Below are positions 1 to 8,407 of a stretch of DNA of 64,000 bases, piece by piece; the first letter of the stretch is position 1; each line of letters begins with the position of its first letter. The position numbers and the translations under genes were made by a program. Source of the DNA: Clostridium sp. TW13 (GTDB lineage: Bacteria; Bacillota; Clostridia; Clostridiales; Clostridiaceae); the NCBI RefSeq assembly GCF_024345225.1, contig NZ_BROD01000001.1, positions 2,676,362 to 2,740,361 on the forward strand. The letters are read 5' to 3'. The notes below the pieces were generated by a model. It saw nothing but the letters and a program-made list of their open reading frames with translations, did no database searches and was not told the origin of the DNA.

Positions 1-247
1 CTTCTGCAATTAAGTATTTTTTATCCAGGTTATCTAATACACCAAAAATCTCATCATAAAATCTCTTTCTTTGAAAGCACTCTATTATAAAGTATATAGT
101 CATCGGTGAAAACCATATGATGAACATTGAAGTCAATACTACTAACGGAACATCTGCTATAACCATTAATATTAGGACGAATGCGTATATAATCAAGTTC
201 ATAATTAAAAATGGCAGCTTGGAATATATGTAATCTTTTATTTTCAT
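1..247 (-). CDS. Sensor histidine kinase, N-terminal part only (BceS-like)
   Basis: This is the first part of a gene that runs off the left edge of the window. It begins with ATG at 247, which overlaps the TGA stop of the response regulator (ATGA overlap), so the two are translationally coupled. The visible ~82 residues begin MKIKDYIYSKLPFL and hold two hydrophobic segments separated by only a few residues, then a charged stretch (CFQRKRFYDE). Two closely spaced helices with almost no extracellular loop are typical of intramembrane-sensing kinases of the BceS/GraS type, which sense antimicrobial peptides through a partner ABC transporter. The kinase catalytic domain and any transporter lie outside the window, so the BceS assignment is inference from topology and from the partner regulator. 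Confidence 0.75.
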   Translation of the reverse strand, partial: MKIKDYIYSKLPFLIMNLIIYAFVLILMVIADVPLVVLTSMFIIWFSPMTIYFIIECFQRKRFYDEIFGVLDNLDKKYLIAE

Positions 248-915
248 AGCATTATATACCCTAAGCCTCTCTTGGTTTCTATAGCATTATCAAAACCTAT
301 TTCCTGCAGTTTTTTTCTTATTCTCGTTATATTTACTGATAAGGTGTTATCATCAATGTATAAATCAGAGTTCCATAAGAAGTCCATTAAATCTTCTCTT
401 GATACTATATTTCCTTTATTCTTCATTAAGCATAGTAATATTTTAAGCTCATTTTTACTTAAGTCTATGGTATTATTCTCATAACTTGCAGTACCCCTTG
501 CAACATTTAAAGATAACCCTTTATGCTCAATTATTTCTTGCGCTCCTGAATTTCCATATGTTCTTCTTAATACTGAAACTATCCTTGCCAGCAGTATCTG
601 AGTATTATAAGGTTTTGTGATAAAATCATCTGCTCCTAGATTCATGCTCATAAGCTCATCCATCTCACTGTCTCTGCTGCTAACAATAATTATAGGAACC
701 TCTTTCTTTTTTCTTATTTCTTTACAAATATAATAACCATCGTAATAAGGTAGATTTATATCTAAAAGGATAAGGTCTGGATTTGCCTCTAAAATTTCAG
801 AAACTATGTTATCGAATTTATTAGGTCCACAAACTTCATAGCCATATCGACTTAAAAAATCCATTAATTCCTCTTTAATGTTTTCGTTATCTTCTACAAT
901 CATAATCTTTGACAA
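244..915 (-). CDS. OmpR-family response regulator (BceR/GraR-like)
   Basis: This is a 223-residue two-component response regulator. The receiver domain (about 1-115) has the acidic pair E8/D9, the phospho-acceptor D52 (LLDINLP) and the conserved lysine in FITKPYN. The C-terminal winged-helix DNA-binding domain (about 130-223) ends with KRGLGYIML, typical of the OmpR/PhoB class. The start is TTG at 915, because an AAGGGGG ribosome site lies 7 bases upstream; the ATG at 903 would be too far away. The kinase gene follows with a 4-base overlap. The likely role is control of a peptide-antibiotic efflux transporter, inferred from similarity to BceR and from the short kinase sensor. Confidence 0.88.
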   Translation of the reverse strand: MSKIMIVEDNENIKEELMDFLSRYGYEVCGPNKFDNIVSEILEANPDLILLDINLPYYDGYYICKEIRKKKEVPIIIVSSRDSEMDELMSMNLGADDFITKPYNTQILLARIVSVLRRTYGNSGAQEIIEHKGLSLNVARGTASYENNTIDLSKNELKILLCLMKNKGNIVSREDLMDFLWNSDLYIDDNTLSVNITRIRKKLQEIGFDNAIETKRGLGYIML

Positions 916-1046
916 AGAATATTCCCCCTTTTACTTTTTTCTAAATTAATTCCTCTCTAGGTATAATTAGTTATTTAATTGCAAGCTTACTAATATATAT
1001 ATTATAATTGAATTATATACTAATATAGAATAATGGAGGTTTTTTT

Positions 1047-1868
1047 TTGGATAATAATTTAGATACTAACTTAGACACCAATATGGGCTTTTTTCAAAAG
1101 CTAAAAAATAGTACTTATAATTTTAAAGCCTACAAAGTGTTTTTAGCTCAATCTACAGGAAAGGCTGTATTATATATATTCCTGTTATGCCTCATTTTTA
1201 CTTCTATCGCAAATGTAAAAACACTAATTGTAGCTAATTCTCAACTTAATTCTCTTGAAAGTTCTATAAATAAGAACTTTCCTACTATGGAAATAACAAA
1301 AGGGAAACTATCTGTTAAAGCTGAACAGCCAATAAAGTATATAGATAATGATTTCATTTTCATTATAGATACTTCAGGAAAAGCAGATACCTCTCAACTA
1401 GGTAACTACCCTAAAGGACTTCTTGTTACCGAAGATGAAATAATCTATAAAGAAAATGACTATAAAGCTGAAACTATTAGAATGAGCCAAATACAAAATA
1501 TGACATTAAGTGCTGATACAATTACACATTTTATTAAATTGTGTAAAACTATAGGTTTTGCTTTAATAATAATATTCGCCCCTTTATACTCTTTTGTACG
1601 TAAATTAATTGGCGCTGTGATAATATTAGGATTGGGTGGGCTAGCTTTAAGTGCAATTATGGATATAAAGCTTACTTATGGTGAATGTGTAAAACTTGGT
1701 TTATATGCTATTACTGTTCCATATCTAGTAAATACTCTTCTATATTTAATTGGACTTAGCATTCCAGGTTTCATATTAATTTATTATATACTTGGACTTA
1801 TATACCTTGGATTTGCAATTAAAGAAATAGGCACATTCCCAAGCAGACAAGATAATATTATAGGCTAA
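1047..1868 (+). CDS. DUF1189 family membrane protein
   Basis: This is a 273-residue membrane protein of the DUF1189 type. An N-terminal helix (about 37-56, VLYIFLLCLIFTSIA) is followed by an extracellular-type domain of about 100 residues, and then by four or five hydrophobic segments between about 165 and 260. The start is TTG at 1047, 8 bases after a GGAGG site; no ATG is available nearby in frame before the conserved FFQKLKNSTYN block. The function of the family is unknown. It is divergent from the response regulator across a 131-base spacer and is convergent with the MutS-like gene, with which it shares a terminator. Confidence 0.75.
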   Translation: MDNNLDTNLDTNMGFFQKLKNSTYNFKAYKVFLAQSTGKAVLYIFLLCLIFTSIANVKTLIVANSQLNSLESSINKNFPTMEITKGKLSVKAEQPIKYIDNDFIFIIDTSGKADTSQLGNYPKGLLVTEDEIIYKENDYKAETIRMSQIQNMTLSADTITHFIKLCKTIGFALIIIFAPLYSFVRKLIGAVIILGLGGLALSAIMDIKLTYGECVKLGLYAITVPYLVNTLLYLIGLSIPGFILIYYILGLIYLGFAIKEIGTFPSRQDNIIG

Positions 1869-1879
1869 TATAAAAAAAT

Positions 1880-1899
1880 GAGATTGCAAACGCAATCTC
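1880..1899. terminator. Bidirectional terminator between DUF1189 and MutS-like genes
   Basis: The perfect 8-bp stem GAGATTGC/GCAATCTC has a 4-base loop. It is flanked by an A-run on the left and a T-run on the right, so it can terminate both convergent genes. Confidence 0.9.
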
Positions 1900-1908
1900 G
1901 TTTTTTAT

Positions 1909-3498
1909 TTATATAAATCCTTCTATTTTTTCAGCTCTCTTAAAGGAATTTTCAATTATGTCCTTTGGATATCCAATATGCTCTAATAACCTTATGGCAT
2001 TTCTTGTTTTAGACACACCATCCTTTAATTTATAATCGAACTTCAAGCCTTCCTTATCAACTTTTTCACTAAAGTAATGGAATTCATATTTATCTTTTAG
2101 TATATCAACCAATTCTCTGTCATGCGTTGTAACGATTGAAATAGATTTACCATTGTTTATATAAGATAAGATTTCTGCTGAAGCTGCTATTCTTTCTATA
2201 GGATTTGTTCCTCTAAAAATTTCGTCTATTGCACAAAATACTGGGACATCCTTCTTCATTGCATTTATTATTCTTAGCAAAGATTCTGCCTCTACCATAT
2301 AGAAACTTTTACCCTTTTCTAAATCATCACTTGGGCTAATAGATGAAACTATGTTAAAGAAGCTTGCTTCATACTTTTTAGCCAAAACAAAATAAAATGT
2401 TTCTGCTAGAAGTATGTTAATACCAAGCATTCTTAAGAATGTAGATTTTCCTGACATATTAGTTCCTGTAAGAATCATACCATTCTTCTTCATGTGCAAT
2501 GTATTAGCCACAGCATTTTTTATTAATGGATGTGCCCCTTCATCAATTTTAAGAGAAAGCTCATCTTTAAACTTAGGCACTGTACATATATCCTTAAATT
2601 CAGTCTTATAATTAGCTACTGCTATTAACGCTTCCATCTCACCAATTATATAATACAGCTCTATTATTTTAGCCTTATTTTCTTTTAAAAGATTTGATAA
2701 TTTATAGAATGAACTTTCTTCTATAAGGAATATAACTGAAACTACTTCTAACAGTCCTCCCCACATAGTAATAATACTCATTCCCATAGTACTTCTATCT
2801 ATGCCTTTTAAGTCCTTCATATAAGCTTTTATCTTATCAACATATTCCTTAAGCTCAGGATTCTTTATATGTGACAGCTCTTTAGCACAAGTCAACACTC
2901 CTCTTAGATGTATAATACCAACTGATCTAACATTGGCCTTCTCCTTTTGATTTACATACATATTAAGAAAACTTGCAAACATTAGTCCAATCATCATCTT
3001 AGGTTCGTTTAGAATAAATGCTAATGCAATTAAAATTATAGGTATTACTTTCCCTAATAAAGTATAAATATAATACTTTGCTATACTCGGTTTTATGTCA
3101 CTATTCATCATATCTAAAAATGTGTTTTTTCTATCTCTGCCTAGATTATAATAGCTGTACTGAATCTCTGCTCTAGTATTAGGATTCTCATTAAAGAAAT
3201 CTATAAGCTTTTCTCTTTTCTTTAACTTCTCCTCATCCATTATTGGGGTTCTTAACATACTATACAAGCTGCATTCCCCAGCACTACTATATGTTCTATC
3301 GAGCTTAGCATACAAAGAGTCTATATCTAAATCACCAGCTGTAATATCATCAATTACATACTCACCTTTTTCACGCATATCAAAAATTTGTCTTGCGTGC
3401 TTTATATCTCTTTTTTTCTCAAACTCAGCACCGTATTCTCTTTTTAAATATTGTATTTTGGCTGTATCCAATCCTAAAAAATGTGCTATCTTCCCCAT
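1909..3498 (-). CDS. MutS-related ATPase with transmembrane segments
   Basis: This is a protein of about 529 residues that carries the MutS core and ATPase domain but lacks the mismatch-recognition domain of MutS1. The Walker A motif is TGTNMSGKSTF (about 344-354), the Walker B region is CAIDEIFRGTNP, and the conserved TTHDREL motif follows. Two hydrophobic stretches at about 145-185 (PIILIALAFIL and MMIGLMFASFL) suggest membrane attachment, as in the small TM-containing MutS-like family of Firmicutes, whose role is not established. The open frame extends to a GTG at 3510, but ATG at 3498 has AAGGTGG 8 bases upstream, so I take 3498. It stands alone and is unlikely to do canonical mismatch repair. 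Confidence 0.85.
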   Translation of the reverse strand: MGKIAHFLGLDTAKIQYLKREYGAEFEKKRDIKHARQIFDMREKGEYVIDDITAGDLDIDSLYAKLDRTYSSAGECSLYSMLRTPIMDEEKLKKREKLIDFFNENPNTRAEIQYSYYNLGRDRKNTFLDMMNSDIKPSIAKYYIYTLLGKVIPIILIALAFILNEPKMMIGLMFASFLNMYVNQKEKANVRSVGIIHLRGVLTCAKELSHIKNPELKEYVDKIKAYMKDLKGIDRSTMGMSIITMWGGLLEVVSVIFLIEESSFYKLSNLLKENKAKIIELYYIIGEMEALIAVANYKTEFKDICTVPKFKDELSLKIDEGAHPLIKNAVANTLHMKKNGMILTGTNMSGKSTFLRMLGINILLAETFYFVLAKKYEASFFNIVSSISPSDDLEKGKSFYMVEAESLLRIINAMKKDVPVFCAIDEIFRGTNPIERIAASAEILSYINNGKSISIVTTHDRELVDILKDKYEFHYFSEKVDKEGLKFDYKLKDGVSKTRNAIRLLEHIGYPKDIIENSFKRAEKIEGFI

Positions 3499-3754
3499 TC
3501 TATCTTCCACCTTACATTATTTATATACTTAGTGAATTTTAAAACTATTTATATTTTGGGTTTTAAATTAGTTTTCTAATTCTTAACTATTTATTAATAT
3601 TATGCCCTTATGTTTTATTTTTCTCAACACTTTTCACATAATTTACTAGGATTTTTTTGATTTACTAAAATTTTATAAATAAATAATATTTATTTATGAA
3701 AAATTTAAGATTTATATGCTATTATATTAATAAAAAAGGGGGGTAAATTTTTTC

Positions 3755-4852
3755 ATGAATTTTATCAAAGAATTATTCCAAAAAGACATAGTAAAAAAAC
3801 TTATAGTATTAATAATCCTAGGATGTTTCCTTTATTTCTTAAAATCTATGCTTAATTTATTTTTACTTACGTTTTTATTTACATATGCACTATATAGCTT
3901 ACAGAAAAAAATTGTAAAACTTTTAAGTAGATATATAAAGGTAAAGCCAGGATTAGTAACCCTATTCTTATTTCTACTGTTGGTTTTTGCCATAGTATTT
4001 GTAATTTATAGATATATACCGCTTATTTTTAATCAATTAGCAGCAATTGTTACTGAACTGTCTAAATTCGATTTTGACTTTATAAGTGATAAATTTATGA
4101 ATACTTATATAATACCTTATTTCGGGAAGATTGATTTAACTTCTATTTTTAACACTGCTGGATTAAGCAATATGATGAATGTGGGACAATTCATAAAATA
4201 TGCTGGTAACTTAGGTGCTTTCGGCTTCAACTTATTTATTTCCTTAATGTTGAGTCTTTTCTTTGTTCTAGAAATAGACCAAATCAAGAATTTTTTAAGA
4301 GGTTTTGAAAACAGTAGTATTCATTTTGTATATAAATATACAAAGGATTTTGGAATTAGCTTCTTAAATTCTTTTGGAAAGGTAATTCAATCTCAAGTAA
4401 TAATTGCTTTCGTTAATAGTATTTTATCTACTTTCGGATTACTTCTGTTGGATTTCCCGCAGGTTCTTGGTTTAGGTGTAATGGTGTTCTTCTTCAGTTT
4501 AATTCCTGTAGCTGGAACTATTATTTCATTAATTCCATTATGTATCATAGCTTATACTGTAGGTGGATTTAAAACTATACTTTATGTACTAATTTTAATA
4601 GCAGCATTACATGCGCTTGAAAGTTATGTATTGAACCCAAGATTAATGGCAGATAAAACTGATTTACCTGTGTTTGTAGTATTTATTACCCTTATAGTTT
4701 CTGAACATTTTATGGGTGTTTGGGGCTTACTATTAGGAGTACCACTACTAATGTTTATCTTAGATTTATTAGGTGTTAACCCTGAAGAGCTAAAAAAGAA
4801 AAATAAATTAGAGAAGCTTCTTAAGAAAAACCAAGAGAAATCTTCTAATTAA
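3755..4852 (+). CDS. AI-2E family transporter (UPF0118 permease)
   Basis: This is a 365-residue polytopic membrane protein of the AI-2E/UPF0118 permease family. It has paired N-terminal helices (about 13-50), two central helices (62-85 and around 145-170), and a C-terminal helix bundle including the conserved proline-glycine rich region FFSLIPVAGTIISLIP and LESYVLNPRLM. It ends in a Lys-rich tail. Members export small molecules or act as ion antiporters, and the substrate cannot be read from sequence. The start has GGGGGG upstream. It is monocistronic, with a terminator just after the stop. Confidence 0.87.
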   Translation: MNFIKELFQKDIVKKLIVLIILGCFLYFLKSMLNLFLLTFLFTYALYSLQKKIVKLLSRYIKVKPGLVTLFLFLLLVFAIVFVIYRYIPLIFNQLAAIVTELSKFDFDFISDKFMNTYIIPYFGKIDLTSIFNTAGLSNMMNVGQFIKYAGNLGAFGFNLFISLMLSLFFVLEIDQIKNFLRGFENSSIHFVYKYTKDFGISFLNSFGKVIQSQVIIAFVNSILSTFGLLLLDFPQVLGLGVMVFFFSLIPVAGTIISLIPLCIIAYTVGGFKTILYVLILIAALHALESYVLNPRLMADKTDLPVFVVFITLIVSEHFMGVWGLLLGVPLLMFILDLLGVNPEELKKKNKLEKLLKKNQEKSSN

Positions 4853-4864
4853 GTAAGAATTCAG

Positions 4865-4899
4865 CCCAACCTGCGCTTTTGATATAAGCATAGGTTGGG
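4865..4899 (+). terminator. Rho-independent terminator of the AI-2E family gene
   Basis: The 8-bp stem CCCAACCT/AGGTTGGG has a weaker inner extension and is followed by a T-run. Confidence 0.85.
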
Positions 4900-4942
4900 T
4901 TTTTAATTTATTATCTGAGAATATACCATTTTCAATAATCTA

Positions 4943-4973
4943 TTGACTTGTCCCCTACAGACACCCTTAGTAT
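4943..4973 (+). promoter_or_regulatory. Long-spacer promoter of the MerR-type regulator gene
   Basis: A consensus -35 TTGACT (4943-4948) and a -10 TAGTAT (4968-4973) are separated by 19 bp, the unusual spacing of promoters that MerR-family activators remodel. It lies 44 bases before the MerR gene, which suggests autoregulation. A second possible -10 (TATAAT, 4973-4978) would be 24 bp away and is less likely. Confidence 0.6.
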
Positions 4974-5016
4974 ATAATTAAAGAAATGCTTTTTCATTTG
5001 ATTGGAGGTAACCATT

Positions 5017-5991
5017 ATGAATATAAAAGTTGCATCAGAAAGAACTGGATTGACCAAGAAAGCTATTAAATACTATGAAACAGAAGGACTTATTATTCCT
5101 TCAAAAAATTGTGAAAATAATTATAGAGAATATTCAGAAGCAGATATAGTAAAGCTTAACCTAATTGGAGCTTTAAGAATGTTGGATATTCCCATTGCAG
5201 AAATTAAGAAAGTAATTGAAGGCAATAAGAGTATGCATAAAATTATGGAAGAATCTCTTAAAAGAATTGATAATGATATTGAAAATTTGAAAACTACCCG
5301 ACTTATAATCTCAAATCTCTTAGAAAAGAACTCTAAAGACTATTATGGTTCTGGTGATAATATAAAAAAGTTAAGAGAATCTTTAGAGTTATCTATGGAA
5401 GAAAAAAAAGAATTTATATCAAATAAGCTTAGAAGAGTATTCCCTGGGAAGTATGGTGAAGCCTTTATCTTAAACTATGAGCCCTTCTTAAACATCACCA
5501 TTGATGATGAGGATAAAAAAGAAATTTGGATCAAACTCATAGAAGCTTTAGATGATTTTGATGATATAAGCGAAACTGAGGAAGGCAAGGCACTTATGAG
5601 TAAGTATAATTCTATTGATGATGGTGAATATACAGAATCACTTAAGAAGCTACGAACTGAAAGAACAGAAAATACTTATAATATTATTAACTGGAACGAA
5701 GAATATGTAAAAGCTAATATTAAATCAGCTGTGGAATATTGGAAAAAAATTTTTAATGATTGCACTGAAAGAGATTCCTTTAAAAAAGTTACTGCTCCAA
5801 TGATAAAAAACATGACAGGCACCTTTGGTGAAGTTCATAGGGAATTTTGTAAGTATCTATCACTCTTAAACAAAGATTTTAAACTGTACGTTGATAACAC
5901 ACAAAGATTGGCAGTTGAATCTCATAAACAATTTGAAAAAGAAACTGGATTAAGCTTAAAGGACGAAATAACCAAATTACTTGAAAAATAA
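5017..5991 (+). CDS. MerR family transcriptional regulator with a large helical C-terminal domain
   Basis: This is a 324-residue regulator. The N-terminal MerR winged helix (about 1-70) contains VASERTGLTKKAIKYYE and NNYREYSEADIVKL, followed by the dimerisation coiled coil up to about 115. The remaining ~200 residues are helical and charged, with no cysteine cluster and no TipAS or GyrI-like motif that I recognise, so the inducer is unknown. The start is ATG at 5017, 6 bases after GGAGGT; the upstream in-frame TTG lies at the edge of that ribosome site and cannot be the start. The gene is alone and has its own promoter with a 19-bp spacer and a terminator. Confidence 0.85.
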   Translation: MNIKVASERTGLTKKAIKYYETEGLIIPSKNCENNYREYSEADIVKLNLIGALRMLDIPIAEIKKVIEGNKSMHKIMEESLKRIDNDIENLKTTRLIISNLLEKNSKDYYGSGDNIKKLRESLELSMEEKKEFISNKLRRVFPGKYGEAFILNYEPFLNITIDDEDKKEIWIKLIEALDDFDDISETEEGKALMSKYNSIDDGEYTESLKKLRTERTENTYNIINWNEEYVKANIKSAVEYWKKIFNDCTERDSFKKVTAPMIKNMTGTFGEVHREFCKYLSLLNKDFKLYVDNTQRLAVESHKQFEKETGLSLKDEITKLLEK

Positions 5992-6094
5992 GCAGCACAT
6001 ATTTTTATATAAAAATATATAAATATTTATAGTAAAATCAATGATTTATAGCTTTTACATGATTATTTCCCCTGTAAAAATATTTTGATGTGAA

Positions 6095-6130
6095 TTGTAG
6101 ATAGATTTGTATTTTTAAATCTATCTACAA
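6095..6130 (+). terminator. Terminator of the MerR gene, related to the one at 10214-10258
   Basis: The 14-bp stem TTGTAGATAGATTT/AAATCTATCTACAA has an 8-base loop and is followed by TCTTTTTATTT. The sequence is clearly related to the hairpin after the DXS-like gene. Confidence 0.88.
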
Positions 6131-6229
6131 TCTTTTTATTTCAGCTATTGTTAATCCTGTGCTTTCAGATATTTGCTCAATACTCACTCCTATTTTAAGA
6201 AGATTTTTTTGGACTTCAACCTTTTTAAT
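6125..6229 (-). pseudogene. C-terminal remnant of an Rpn/PD-(D/E)XK transposase-like gene
   Basis: Between the AraC gene and the terminator the minus strand reads an open stretch of about 34 codons. It contains NLLKIGVSIEQISESTGLT followed by IAEIKRL and a TAG stop. This is the characteristic tail of Rpn-family (recombination-promoting nuclease / PDDEXK transposase) proteins, in which a run of Lys/Glu is followed by a small helix-turn-helix-like GLS-I-EIKxL motif. An in-frame stop lies just upstream, there is no start codon, and the nuclease domain is missing. I interpret it as a decayed end of a formerly complete gene that the AraC gene or a deletion has truncated. Confidence 0.6.
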
Positions 6230-7135
6230 TTATAGTTTTTTATTTCTGTATTCTGAAGGACTACAATTCATATATTTTTTAAATACCTTTCCAAAGTAAC
6301 TTATCCCATTGAAGCCTACATCAAGAGCAATATTCGAAATAGTTTTATTGCTTCTTAGAAGTAATTCTGCTGCTTTTGAAACTCTATATTCCATCAAGTA
6401 TTCAAAAGGTGTGATTTTCAAAATTCTTTTAAAACTTCTGCAACATTCACTTTTGCTGATATTTGCTGCCATTGCTATATTATCTAACTGAATATTACCT
6501 ATATAGTGTTGCTGTATATATTGTATAGATGCTTTTACACGTTCATCATCATATGACTTTAAAGGCTCCAAATCTTTTATTTCTTCTTTCATTTCCTTAA
6601 GCATATTTAACCAAACAATATTTAAATGATTCCTCATTTCTAATTCATATCCATATGATTTCTCATTGGATAATTCAAAGACTTTTTTCAAATTATCTAG
6701 TATTTCTTTCTGCCACTGAACACTAGCTTTTAATGAAATAAATTTCAAGTTACTATTTTCAAGTATTGGTGTTACATATTTCTTTCCGATGAGTGAATCT
6801 TCAGTGCCTCCAATTAAAGTTGCATCAAAATCAATTGAAAACATCATGCAATTATTATTGTTATATGGCTTAATTTGATGAAGTATATTTGAATTAATGA
6901 AAATTCCATCACCTGGAGATAGAATTATTTTTTCATCTTCAATAAAAACAACTACTTTATCATGAAGTGAATATGAAAATTGTAATTCCTTATGCCAATG
7001 CCATCTGATATATCCTTCTTCAAACAAATCAAATTTATCAGTATAAACCGCCATAGGAAAATCATAGGAACCATGTTTTACTATCTCCATCAAATTATCA
7101 TTTACTTCTATTTTTGTTGCTTGCATTTTTATCAT
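6230..7135 (-). CDS. AraC family transcriptional regulator with cupin sensor domain
   Basis: This is a 301-residue regulator. The N-terminal half carries a cupin-like fold with the motif WHWHKELQFSYS (about 45-56) and SPGDGIFINSNILHQI (about 73-88). The C-terminal ~100 residues hold the double helix-turn-helix of AraC proteins, with NISKSECCRSFKRILKITPF and the signature IALDVGFNGISYFGKVFKKY. Such proteins bind a small ligand in the cupin pocket. It is divergent from the EamA transporter gene over a 157-base spacer, so it probably controls that exporter. Two ATGs (7135 and 7126) are possible starts and the ribosome site (GCGAG) is weak for both. Confidence 0.87.
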   Translation of the reverse strand: MIKMQATKIEVNDNLMEIVKHGSYDFPMAVYTDKFDLFEEGYIRWHWHKELQFSYSLHDKVVVFIEDEKIILSPGDGIFINSNILHQIKPYNNNNCMMFSIDFDATLIGGTEDSLIGKKYVTPILENSNLKFISLKASVQWQKEILDNLKKVFELSNEKSYGYELEMRNHLNIVWLNMLKEMKEEIKDLEPLKSYDDERVKASIQYIQQHYIGNIQLDNIAMAANISKSECCRSFKRILKITPFEYLMEYRVSKAAELLLRSNKTISNIALDVGFNGISYFGKVFKKYMNCSPSEYRNKKL

Positions 7136-7247
7136 CTCGCTAATATAGTTTTAATTTCAGATAATATATTAATTGTTAACACTCTAAAACAATAATAAAA
7201 TTATTACAGATTCATTTACATAAATCAATATATTTATACTTAAACAA

Positions 7248-7274
7248 CTAAAAATAAATAGCAACTTCAAATAG
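7248..7274 (+). repeat. Partial copy (E) of the GGCATCT/AGATGCC dispersed repeat
   Basis: The 27 bases match the inner segment of copy D at 42051-42115 closely (CTAAAAATAAATA, then AA, TTCAAATAG). The terminal GGCAT is absent, so this is a fragment or a chance match. It lies directly before the ribosome site of the EamA gene. Confidence 0.4.
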
Positions 7275-7292
7275 AAGGGAGAGATCTATATA

Positions 7293-8186
7293 ATGAAATT
7301 TCAATCAAGAATAAAAGGAATAATACTGGTAATTACAAGTGCTATGTTGTGGGGTATATCAGGTACTGTTGCTCAATACTTGTTTAACCAAAAAGGATTT
7401 AGCCCAGAATGGCTTGTTGTAGTTCGGTTATTAGTTTCGGGTATATTATTATTATTATATGCTTTTATAAAATGTAAACAAAATATATATGAAATCTGGA
7501 CATCAAAACAAGATAGTTTAACTCTTATACTTTTTAGTATTGTAGGTATGTTAGGCGTGCAATATACATATTTTGCTGCTATTAAATATGGAAATGCAGC
7601 AACTGCAACCATACTTCAATATTCATCACCTATAATAATTACTTGCTATCTAGCCATTCGCAATAAAAAACTTCCCAATTTACAAGAGATTATTGCAATT
7701 GGATTGGCTATGTTGGGAACATTTTTTATTATTACAAAAGGTAATATTCATACTATGTCTATTTCTAAGTTAGCATTGTTTTGGGGAATAATTTCAGCCT
7801 TTGCAGCAGCATTTTACACCTTGCAGCCTCGTTTACTCCTTAAAAAATGGGGTTCTATACTAATAGTTGGATGGGGCATGCTACTAGGAGGATTTGCTTT
7901 CAGCTTTATCAAACAACCTTGGAATTTCACTGGTATATGGTCTGTTAATTCAATGTTTGCTGTTATATTTGTGGTTTTATTTGGAACACTGATTGCTTTT
8001 ACTTTATTTCTTGAAAGTTTAAAATATATAAAACCAACAGAAGCAAGTGTATTATCCTCAGCTGAACCTTTATCAGCAGCTTTATTATCAGTGATATGGC
8101 TACATGAACAACTTGAATTTACACAATGGTTAGGAACTGCATGTATTATAATTACAATAATAATTTTATCTCGTAATAAACAATAA
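7293..8186 (+). CDS. DMT superfamily transporter (EamA domain exporter)
   Basis: This is a 297-residue integral membrane protein with ten predicted helices arranged as two EamA repeats (about 8-145 and 155-293). The motifs PEWLVVVRLLVSGILLLLYA and TEASVLSSAEPLSAALLSV are typical of the drug/metabolite transporter family. These proteins export amino acids or other metabolites, and the substrate is not readable. The start ATG follows AAGGGAGAG. The divergent AraC regulator is the obvious candidate regulator. Part of the dispersed 'AAAATAAATA' repeat (7248-7274) sits in its 5' leader. Confidence 0.87.
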   Translation: MKFQSRIKGIILVITSAMLWGISGTVAQYLFNQKGFSPEWLVVVRLLVSGILLLLYAFIKCKQNIYEIWTSKQDSLTLILFSIVGMLGVQYTYFAAIKYGNAATATILQYSSPIIITCYLAIRNKKLPNLQEIIAIGLAMLGTFFIITKGNIHTMSISKLALFWGIISAFAAAFYTLQPRLLLKKWGSILIVGWGMLLGGFAFSFIKQPWNFTGIWSVNSMFAVIFVVLFGTLIAFTLFLESLKYIKPTEASVLSSAEPLSAALLSVIWLHEQLEFTQWLGTACIIITIIILSRNKQ

Positions 8187-8246
8187 ATAAGACTAAAGAA
8201 GTATTTATAATTGTGCTTCTTTAAATCTAGTAATATACCTTTTATT

Positions 8247-8313
8247 CTAAGGCACAAAAAAGTTAGTACTTGTATCCTTAAACCGTATGGGTTAAGATAT
8301 TATATTATGAATT
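8247..8313 (+). promoter_or_regulatory. Promoter with dyad operator, copy 1 (ahead of the DXS-like gene)
   Basis: A -35 TTGTAT (8270-8275) and -10 TAAGAT (8293-8298) are separated by 17 bp, and the spacer is filled by the palindrome CTTAAACCGTATGGGTTAAG (8277-8296). About 67 bases, starting at CTAAGGCACAAAAAAGTTA, are nearly identical to the region at 10859-10925 ahead of a nitroreductase gene. The palindrome overlapping the core promoter suggests a repressor or spacer-acting activator shared by both genes. The regulator is not identifiable from the window. Confidence 0.65.
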
Positions 8314-8315
8314 AA

Positions 8316-8383
8316 GACATCTTGTAAAAAGTAAGTAAGTTTATCTGTTGAACATTTAGACTTGTTATTTATTTTAAGATGCC
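8316..8383 (-). repeat. Dispersed repeat copy A (GGCATCTT...AAGATGTC ends)
   Basis: Read on the minus strand it starts GGCATCTTAAAATAAATAAC, continues AAGTCTAAATGTT, and ends with AAGATGTC, so the ends are imperfect inverted repeats. It lies in the leader of the DXS-like gene, between promoter and ribosome site. It matches copies at 23117, 40768 and 42051. Confidence 0.65.
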
Positions 8384-8407
8384 TAATATTAAGAAAGAAG
8401 GTACATC

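Noticed and set aside
1909-3510. GTG at 3510 as start of the MutS-like gene
   Set aside because: The AAGGTGG ribosome site would overlap the start codon; ATG at 3498 has the right spacing.
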